From Candidatus Ancillula trichonymphae ImTpAt (GTDB lineage Bacteria > Actinomycetota > Actinomycetes > Actinomycetales > Bifidobacteriaceae): a DNA stretch of 8,157 nt. Positions 1 to 5,742 of the stretch are shown in pieces. Where the stretch lies: contig AXYY01000057.1 in the NCBI GenBank assembly GCA_000485475.1, forward strand, positions 1 to 8,157, written 5' to 3'. A model generated the notes under the pieces. That model searched no databases and had not been told where the DNA came from. It saw only the letters and a program-made list of their open reading frames with translations. A program made the position numbers and the translations under genes. Numbering within the stretch: position 1 is the first letter of the stretch; the number at the start of each line of letters is the position of its first letter.

Positions 1-2
1 CT

Positions 3-319
3 GTTACACCTGTGGAACCAGTTAAGTGCCCAATTGGATACGTCCTAGTTGTAAGTGCGTCGCCCACAACCAACCGCGAATACTCCTGCAATAATGTTAA
101 CCAAAATAACCAGGACCTCGTAAAACTGGTGCGCTGTTAGGGGTTTACTGATCCTGTTTGCTGCGTTGCTAGTTGAGCTGGGAGTTCGCTCACGCAAAAG
201 GTGCTGTGCTGTTCACATGCGAGGAGGAAGTAGACTACTTTGAGGTTGAGGCAATCCTGAAGAACGCGAGCATCTGGAAACCAGTGACGCATATGATTAG
301 GAGCAGCAAAAAGGACTAG
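3..319 (+). pseudogene. possible frameshift-eroded gene remnant (no intact gene)
   Basis: No intact gene can be read in the first 320 bases. Three open stretches lie end to end, each one frame further on. Bases 3-140 are open from the window edge and end in TAG; they encode a Cys/Asn-containing segment finishing in DLVKLVRC. Bases 124-243 encode a hydrophobic, membrane-like run (GLLILFAALLVELG) followed by a basic SRKR. Bases 173-319 encode an acidic, natural-looking segment (CEEEVDYFEVEAILKNASIW) ending SSKKD and TAG. Joined, they read like one protein tail with a membrane segment, broken by two indels, but each stretch is short enough to be open by chance. The last could instead be an independent small ORF (TTG at 173 or GTG at 206), though no good ribosome binding site precedes it. 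I do not recognise a family. The partner strand also has a 51-codon ORF (137-292), which I judge less likely. Confidence 0.22.
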
Positions 320-350
320 TGAAGTAAATTAAAAAATGTTGCCACAATGC

Positions 351-379
351 TTGCACAGGAGTTGAAGTTGTGATATAAT
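351..379 (+). promoter_or_regulatory. sigma-70/SigA-type promoter of the xfp operon
   Basis: The -35 hexamer TTGCAC (351-356) and the perfect -10 hexamer TATAAT (374-379) are separated by 17 nt, the optimal spacing. The -10 is preceded by TGA (371-373), which makes an extended -10 element. An A/T-rich stretch at 326-338 lies where an UP element would contact the polymerase alpha subunit. Transcription would start near 386-387, about 88 nt before the preferred xfp start codon. This is the strongest promoter-like sequence I noticed and is placed to drive all four genes downstream. CACAA (343-347) and TTGTG (368-372) form an inverted pair flanking the -35, but at this spacing I cannot call it an operator. 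Confidence 0.75.
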
Positions 380-400
380 AATCTCCGGTGTCGTAAGTTT

Positions 401-448
401 GGCAGCCAATTTACAAAACGGGCATTGGGCTTGTCGCGTGGGGCTGCC
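401..448 (+). promoter_or_regulatory. structured 5' leader of xfp (possible regulatory hairpin)
   Basis: Within the predicted leader, GGCAGCC (401-407) is perfectly complementary to GGCTGCC (442-448), giving a 7-bp GC-rich stem closing a 34-nt loop. The left arm overlaps CCAAT (406-410), which can pair instead with ATTGG (424-428), and the right arm sits inside GGGGCTGCCCC (440-450), which can fold on itself. Mutually exclusive folds are therefore possible, as in attenuators or riboswitches. No U-tract follows the stem, so it is not a standard intrinsic terminator, and I recognise no known riboswitch class. The ribosome binding site at 461-465 lies just 3' of the structure and could be affected by it. 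Confidence 0.3.
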
Positions 449-460
449 CCGAAAGAGTAC

Positions 461-465
461 GGGAG
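461..465 (+). promoter_or_regulatory. ribosome binding site fixing the xfp start at 474
   Basis: GGGAG lies 8 nt upstream of the ATG at 474. The reading frame is open further upstream, to a TTG at 399 and a GTG at 438. Neither has a comparable Shine-Dalgarno sequence, the extra residues look unlike a phosphoketolase N-terminus, and the TTG would lie only about 13 nt after the predicted transcription start. An in-frame ATG at 489 is a weaker alternative. Confidence 0.7.
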
Positions 466-473
466 ATTTATAT

Positions 474-2960
474 ATGGTGAATACGAATATGACTGCATGG
501 CAGAAGCGTCCTGCAGTACCTGTCAGTGATGAGATGCTTGCATCAATTGAAAAGTATTGGCGTGCAAGTAATTATATGTCAGTTGGACAAATTTACTTGT
601 TGTCAAATCCGCTCATGCGTGGTAAGTTTACGCGTGATGATGTTAAACATCGTTTGGTTGGACACTGGGGGACCACTCCTGGTCTGAACTTTATTTATGC
701 GCATATATCTCGCGTGATTGCTGATCGTAACCAGCCTGGAATTTACATTATCGGACCTGGACATGGAGGTCCAGGATTAGTTGCTGCCTCCTATTTAGAG
801 GGTACATACACTGAAACTTATCCAGAAATGACCAAGGATGAAGCGGGTCTTGCTAAGTTGTTCCGCCAGTTCTCGTTTCCTGGTGGTATTCCTTCGCACG
901 TCGCGCCGGAAACACCTGGTTCAATCCACGAGGGTGGTGAGCTGGGGTATTCGTTGTCGCACGCATTTGGTGCTGCATTTGACAACCCAAATCTTCTTGT
1001 AACCTGCATCGTTGGAGACGGTGAGGCTGAAACTGGTCCTTTGGCGACTGCATGGCACTCAAATAAGTTCTTGAACCCCAAGACTGACGGTGTTGTTTTG
1101 CCAATTCTACACCTCAATGGCTACAAGATTGCTAATCCAACTATTTTGGCTAGACTTCCAGAAGATGAGCTGCTGAATTTATTTCGCGGTTATGGTTATA
1201 ATCCATACATCTTTACTGCAGGTTTTGATGACGAGGACCACATCTCAATTCATCGCCGTTATGCGGAGCTACTTGATATTGTACTTGATGAAATTGCTGA
1301 CATCAAGGCTCGCGTTGAATCTGTTGACGTTCAAGAGGCTGAGCGCCCAATCTGGCCAATGATTATCTTGCGCTCTCCTAAAGGCTGGACTTGTCCTAAA
1401 GAAATTGATGGCAAACAGACTGAGGGGTCATGGCGTTCGCATCAGGTTCCGTTGACATCTGCTCGTGACACTGAAGAACATTTTGAAACTCTACGCGCTT
1501 GGTTGGAGAGCTGCAAACCGAACGAGCTGTTTGACGAAAACGGTGTAGTTCGTCCAGATGTTGTTTCGTTTCTTCCGAAGGGTGATCTGCGCATGTCTGC
1601 AAATCCACATGCAAATGGCGGTCTTCTAACCAAGGATCTGGTATTACCAAATGTTAAAGATTACGCAGTTCCGCTTGAAGCGCGCGGAGGTTCGGTTCGT
1701 GAGGCAACTCGTGTACTCGGCTCGTATATTCGAGATGTTGTTCGTAACAACCCAACGAACTTTAGGATTTTCGGACCAGATGAAACCGCTTCGAACCGCC
1801 TGCAGGCAACTTTTGAAGTTACGAACAAGGTTTGGCAGGCTGATTACATTTCACCACGCGTTGACGAACACTTGGGGCGTAGCGGACAAGTTGTTGACTC
1901 GATGCTCTCAGAACATCAGCAAGAAGGCTGGTTGGAGGCGTATAATTTGACTGGTAGACATGGCTTGTTCTCGTCATACGAGGCGTTCATACATGTCATT
2001 GGCTCCATGTTTAATCAGCACGCTAAGTGGATTCGTACATCTCGTGAAATTGAGTGGAGGAAGCCGGTCCCTTCAATGAACTACTTGTTGTCTTCGCATG
2101 TTTGGCGGCAAGACCACAACGGTTTCTCACATCAGGATCCTGGTTTTATTGATCATGTCTTGAATAAACAGTACGAGGATTTAATTCAGGTCTACTTACC
2201 TGTTGATGGCAACACGCTGCTTGCGACGTATGAGTACACTTTGCAGACTCGTGACCGCATTAACGTTGTTGTTGCAGGAAAACAGCCAGCTCCGACTTAC
2301 TTGAACATTGATGAAGCGGTTGCGCACTTCAAGCGTGGTGTTTCAATCTGGGACTGGGCTTCAACCAACGGTGCTGATAAAGACGAACCAGATGTTGTTA
2401 TTGCAACTGCTGGTGATGTTCCAACAAATGAGGCGTTGGCTGCTGTGGACATCTTGAAGACCGCAATTCCTGAGATTAAAATCAGGTTCGTTAATGTCAT
2501 CAACTTGCTGAAAATTCAGGGCAACCACGAAAATCCAGATGGTATGACTGATGAGCAGTTTGACGCAATCTTCACCGCGGACAGACCAATTGTTTTCGCA
2601 TATCACGGTTATCCGTGGCTAATACATCGCTTGACTTACCGTCGTAGTGGTAGACATAAAAATATTCACGTTCGTGGTTTCATCGAGAAGGGAACGACAA
2701 CAACACCGTTTGACATGGTACTACTGAACAATCTGGATCGTTACCATCTAGCGTTGACAGTTCTAGATAATGTTCCCGCACTTTCTGCGGCGCACCTTGA
2801 TGTGTATGAGAAGTTGAAGAAGGCTCGCCAAGCAGCCAAGGAGTTTACCCTAACTGGTGATGACATTCCTGTGGTTCGTGACTGGGTCTGGCCTGAGGCT
2901 CGCTCGGTGGGCAAAGTGGACATTGATGCAACTGTTTTAACAGCTGGAGACAACGAATAG
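474..2960 (+). CDS. xfp: xylulose-5-phosphate/fructose-6-phosphate phosphoketolase
   Basis: This cytosolic thiamine-diphosphate enzyme cleaves xylulose-5-P (to glyceraldehyde-3-P) and/or fructose-6-P (to erythrose-4-P) with phosphate, yielding acetyl-phosphate. It is the key step of the bifid shunt or phosphoketolase pathway. From ATG 474 it has 828 residues, close to the 800-825 usual for the family. Visible motifs, in order, are KHRLVGHWGTTPGLNF and GPGHGGPG near the N-terminus; the TPP-binding GDGEAETGPLAT (G181 onward) with HLNGYKIANPTI; KGWTCP and EGSWRSHQVP; FGPDETASNRL (E437); EGWLEAYNLTGRHG, which carries the acidic residue positioned for cofactor activation; SSHVWRQDHNGFSHQDPG; AGDVPTNE; and FAYHGYPWLIHRLTYRR with GTTTTPFDM. 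It ends in TAGDNE. Every catalytic block is intact. The C-terminal HGYPWLIHRLTYRR block resembles phosphoketolases outside Bifidobacterium, while the last residues match the bifidobacterial AGDNE tail as I recall it. Sequence alone cannot fix the F6P versus X5P preference. It is the first gene of a tight four-gene run and follows a strong promoter. Confidence 0.96.
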   Translation: MVNTNMTAWQKRPAVPVSDEMLASIEKYWRASNYMSVGQIYLLSNPLMRGKFTRDDVKHRLVGHWGTTPGLNFIYAHISRVIADRNQPGIYIIGPGHGGPGLVAASYLEGTYTETYPEMTKDEAGLAKLFRQFSFPGGIPSHVAPETPGSIHEGGELGYSLSHAFGAAFDNPNLLVTCIVGDGEAETGPLATAWHSNKFLNPKTDGVVLPILHLNGYKIANPTILARLPEDELLNLFRGYGYNPYIFTAGFDDEDHISIHRRYAELLDIVLDEIADIKARVESVDVQEAERPIWPMIILRSPKGWTCPKEIDGKQTEGSWRSHQVPLTSARDTEEHFETLRAWLESCKPNELFDENGVVRPDVVSFLPKGDLRMSANPHANGGLLTKDLVLPNVKDYAVPLEARGGSVREATRVLGSYIRDVVRNNPTNFRIFGPDETASNRLQATFEVTNKVWQADYISPRVDEHLGRSGQVVDSMLSEHQQEGWLEAYNLTGRHGLFSSYEAFIHVIGSMFNQHAKWIRTSREIEWRKPVPSMNYLLSSHVWRQDHNGFSHQDPGFIDHVLNKQYEDLIQVYLPVDGNTLLATYEYTLQTRDRINVVVAGKQPAPTYLNIDEAVAHFKRGVSIWDWASTNGADKDEPDVVIATAGDVPTNEALAAVDILKTAIPEIKIRFVNVINLLKIQGNHENPDGMTDEQFDAIFTADRPIVFAYHGYPWLIHRLTYRRSGRHKNIHVRGFIEKGTTTTPFDMVLLNNLDRYHLALTVLDNVPALSAAHLDVYEKLKKARQAAKEFTLTGDDIPVVRDWVWPEARSVGKVDIDATVLTAGDNE

Positions 2961-2966
2961 TTTAAG

Positions 2967-4475
2967 ATGCAGACAGCGAAATGTCAGGCACATCCGATGT
3001 CCAGTGATGCGGGCGCAACGAAGGCGAGGGGTGTTGTTGATGTTTTGCGGTTGATGGTCGCTCTTCTGGTTACTGTGTTGTCAGTTTTCGCACTGACAGC
3101 GTGCTCCCGGGAGGGCGACTTTGCGTATGAGGATGCCGCCACACCAACGAACTGGAAGGTTGGTGTCTCAATTCCAACTTCGTCACTCGCAATCATTGAT
3201 GAATCAACTGTTGAGCGCTGGGTTAATATAAGGGACTGGACGCGCACTGAACTAGTTCGGCACGGTTTCAAGAGTGAAAACGTTGTGCTCAAATCTGCAG
3301 CTTCAAGAGGTGATCAGGTCAAGGATTTGAAGAATCTCGTAGATTCTGAAAAGGTTGATGAGTTGGTTGTTGTGCCTGTAAACTACACGAAAAGTGAGCT
3401 GAAGTCGCTGAACCAGGTGCGTGCAGATCCTGCATCCGCATATCTTGAGCGCCTGAATGGTTCTGGTAATCAGTCTGCAACAACCGCAGATTCGAGCAGT
3501 AAAGATTTTGGCACCAGTCATGAAGATGAGCAGGACGCTGAGCATTCCGAGTCAATTGTGGACGTCTTGAAGAATGCGAAAGAGCGCGGAATTTTTACAG
3601 TTGGAATTGGCTTCAACGACCTTGATGGCTTTCCATTTGATTACTTTGCAGCAACTATAAGCCCCGAAGATGTCGCTAATGTTCAGGCGGAGTTTGTGGT
3701 TCGTCATTTTGGGCTGCCTGAAATTGATGAGCACGGTAACTTGACTGCTGCACCCAAAGACTTCAAGGCGCACAACGTTGAAGTTTTGATTTTTGATGCG
3801 GCATATTCTACAACCAGGCGCTATTTTAAGCAGTTGTGGAAGCAAATCGGTCCGTATTTTCATCAGGGCTACTTTAGGTCACTTTCAGGCGCACTCACTC
3901 AGGACACTAAGGACGACGATAAGAGTGAACAAGAAGTAGTGGAGAAGTTGAGTATCCCAAATGATGGTGATAAAGCCGCAGGAGTTATGCATAATGTCCT
4001 TGATAAGTTCTACAAGAAAGATGAATTGAATGTGGTATTTGCGCAGTTCGATGCATTGAGTCGAGGTGCAGTTCGTGCGTGCGCTGAAGATGGGCTTGAT
4101 AGTAGTTCGAAAAAGTGGCCGCTGATTGTAGGTGCTGGAGCGGAACGGCTCTCGATTTCTGATGTTGTTGAGGGCAAGCAGGCGATTACCATTGCATTTG
4201 ACTCCAAAACGCTTATACAAACACTTGTACAGGTCCTGGCAAATGAGGCACTTCGACAACCGCAGCTTGCAAAAGGGCAGCAGAACACGCTGAATGAAGA
4301 ACTCCAAAAGGCGTTTGATGCGAAGTCCGGTACGTTGTATCTTGAAAGCGTGGCCAACAAGGACGGCGTGGTTATTCCGCTGATTGTTGCTAGACCAGTT
4401 ACAATTGTGCAAGATAATTTGAAGGACTTCTTGGTTGACAAGGGTTATATAACGGATGTATATGCGGGAATCTGA
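2967..4475 (+). CDS. ChvE/XylF-like sugar-binding lipoprotein (type 1 periplasmic binding fold)
   Basis: This is a secreted, lipid-anchored solute-binding protein, probably for a sugar or sugar-like ligand. A hydrophobic segment (residues about 29-45) ends in lipobox LTAC, with C46 as the predicted lipidated cysteine. The mature part follows the XylF/ChvE pattern: VGVSIP (V65 onward) with a following ERW and alternating helices, VDELVVVPVN, ILKNAKERG-like LKNAKERGIFTVGIGFND (about 201-218), DYFAATISPEDVANVQAEF, VVFAQFDALSRGAVRA (about 356 on), VGAGAERLSISDVVEGKQAITIAFD, and a C-terminal RPVTIVQDNLKDFLVDKGYIT. At 502 residues it exceeds the roughly 330-400 of the family, partly through an acidic, Ser-rich insert (164-196) and a second charged insert (about 311-330). 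The usual AYDR ligand-contact motif is replaced by GIGFND. The start is uncertain: ATG 2967 sits 6 nt after xfp, with GGAGA 16 nt upstream, while ATG 2997 gives a more ordinary 36-residue signal peptide. No ABC ATPase or permease gene is adjacent. The ligand is unknown. Confidence 0.75.
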   Translation: MQTAKCQAHPMSSDAGATKARGVVDVLRLMVALLVTVLSVFALTACSREGDFAYEDAATPTNWKVGVSIPTSSLAIIDESTVERWVNIRDWTRTELVRHGFKSENVVLKSAASRGDQVKDLKNLVDSEKVDELVVVPVNYTKSELKSLNQVRADPASAYLERLNGSGNQSATTADSSSKDFGTSHEDEQDAEHSESIVDVLKNAKERGIFTVGIGFNDLDGFPFDYFAATISPEDVANVQAEFVVRHFGLPEIDEHGNLTAAPKDFKAHNVEVLIFDAAYSTTRRYFKQLWKQIGPYFHQGYFRSLSGALTQDTKDDDKSEQEVVEKLSIPNDGDKAAGVMHNVLDKFYKKDELNVVFAQFDALSRGAVRACAEDGLDSSSKKWPLIVGAGAERLSISDVVEGKQAITIAFDSKTLIQTLVQVLANEALRQPQLAKGQQNTLNEELQKAFDAKSGTLYLESVANKDGVVIPLIVARPVTIVQDNLKDFLVDKGYITDVYAGI

Positions 4476-5742
4476 GAATTTACTTGAGGATACTTTGCCT
4501 GCGAAGTCTGAAGTTGTTCTTAAAGCTGGACTTTTGGCGTTATCAAGTGGAATGGGAGCGTATAGAGTTAAGCGAGTGATGCAGAATATTGCGAGTACAC
4601 TTAAAATTGACAACCAGGCGCACGTAACTTTAACTGAAATAAACTCGACTTGCATGGACGGTGAAAAGTATTGTACAAAAATTGCAACTTTGAAGACAGT
4701 TGGTGTTAATTCTGATCGCATTACGAGGATCGGGCAGCTTACGCAGAAGTTAAAGTCCAAGAGTATCAAACATTCAGTACGATGCATAAATGATGAGTTA
4801 ATTTCAATTGAAGGCGTTCCGCTACTGTATTCGAATTTGAACACTGGTATTTTTGCAGGACTTGCATGTCTTTCATTCGCATTTTTACTTGGTGGTGACC
4901 TTTGCGAGATGGTTCTGGCGTTCTTTGGTGCTTTTTTTGGGCAGGTTGTTCGGCGAATCATGCTGATTAGGCATATGAACCAGTTTGTGACAACAATTGT
5001 TACGGTAGTTGTGGCACTCTTGATGTATTTGTTTGCATCACTAGTCGCGTTGAAGTGTGGATTTGGGCATGCGCGAGAAATTTCAGGGTATGTTGCATCA
5101 CTACTGTTCATCATTCCGGGCTTTCCGCTAGCAACTGGCGGTCTAGATCTAGCAAAGTTGGACTTCTCGTCTGGCATTCAGCGCATTTGCTACGCAGCTG
5201 CTATAATATGGTGCGGGGCAGTCGCAGGCTCATCGTTGATGCAGGCGTTCGGCATCTGCCCAAATTCAACAACTTTTAGTTTACAGAACTTCTCGAACAG
5301 CGAGGACATGATTAAACTTGTGTTGTTTTTTGTTTTCAGCTTCGTTGGTGTTCTAGGATTTGCACTTATGTTCAACTCCGTGCCAAGAGTTGCCTTTACT
5401 TCTGCATTGATCGGCGCATTCGCCAACACATTCCGCATAATTCTTGCGGTTTTAGGCGTTTCACCATTCATCTCAACGACCACTGCTGCTATACTCGTTG
5501 GCATCTTGGCCTCAGTTCTGGTTGAGTGGTTTGACTTCACTAGAATTACGCTTTCAGTTCCCGCAATTGTGATAATGGTTCCAGGTTCGTTTCTGTTCTA
5601 CGGTTCATATGAAGCAATTACTGGTAATCTCATACTCTCCTTGCAGAACGAGTCGCAGGCACTTTTACGTCTACTTGCACTTCCAGTTGGACTAAGCATT
5701 GCTCGATTCTTGACTGATAAAAACTGGCGAGTTGACGAATGA
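4456..5742 (+). CDS. threonine/serine exporter family protein (ThrE-like)
   Basis: This integral membrane protein of 428 residues has the ThrE architecture in one chain: a cytosolic N-terminal part (about 1-128), then roughly ten hydrophobic segments covering the DUF1212-like (ThrE) and DUF3815-like (ThrE_2) modules. Characteristic blocks are SSGMGAYRVKRVM (G32 onward), TVGVNSDRITRI in the soluble part, IPGFPLATGGLDL (I220 onward) and VPAIVIMVPGSFLFYG (V368 onward) in the C-terminal module. Corynebacterium glutamicum ThrE, somewhat longer, exports threonine and serine by proton-driven efflux, and that role is the likeliest here. Substrate specificity within the family is poorly predictable. 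Translation probably starts at ATG 4456, with AAGGG 11 nt upstream, overlapping the end of the lipoprotein gene by 20 nt. ATG 4462 is an in-frame alternative. The stop overlaps the next start in ATGA. Both overlaps suggest translational coupling. Confidence 0.88.
   Translation: MYMRESENLLEDTLPAKSEVVLKAGLLALSSGMGAYRVKRVMQNIASTLKIDNQAHVTLTEINSTCMDGEKYCTKIATLKTVGVNSDRITRIGQLTQKLKSKSIKHSVRCINDELISIEGVPLLYSNLNTGIFAGLACLSFAFLLGGDLCEMVLAFFGAFFGQVVRRIMLIRHMNQFVTTIVTVVVALLMYLFASLVALKCGFGHAREISGYVASLLFIIPGFPLATGGLDLAKLDFSSGIQRICYAAAIIWCGAVAGSSLMQAFGICPNSTTFSLQNFSNSEDMIKLVLFFVFSFVGVLGFALMFNSVPRVAFTSALIGAFANTFRIILAVLGVSPFISTTTAAILVGILASVLVEWFDFTRITLSVPAIVIMVPGSFLFYGSYEAITGNLILSLQNESQALLRLLALPVGLSIARFLTDKNWRVDE

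Noticed and set aside
137..292. 51-codon minus-strand ORF in the left flank
   Set aside because: It has no recognisable domain, and the + strand frames in the same bases look more protein-like.
343..372. CACAA/TTGTG inverted pair around the -35 element as a repressor operator
   Set aside because: The arms are only 5 bp and 20 nt apart, which is too weak to separate from chance.
380..468. AATCTCC (380-386) is complementary to GGAGATT (462-468), which covers the xfp ribosome binding site
   Set aside because: With TATAAT at 374-379, transcription should begin at about 386-387, so the left arm would not be in the RNA. It would matter only if the true start were upstream.
399..473. N-terminal extension of xfp from TTG 399 (25 extra residues)
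   Set aside because: There is no Shine-Dalgarno sequence before it, it begins about 13 nt after the predicted transcription start, and it would make the protein longer than its family. ATG 474 has GGGAG at ideal spacing.
3885..5177. 430-codon open frame on the minus strand, antisense to the lipoprotein and ThrE-like genes
   Set aside because: It crosses two well-supported + strand genes, shows no recognisable domain, and has the Ser/Thr/Cys/Ile-rich composition of an antisense shadow. Its length is explained by codon choice on the coding strand.
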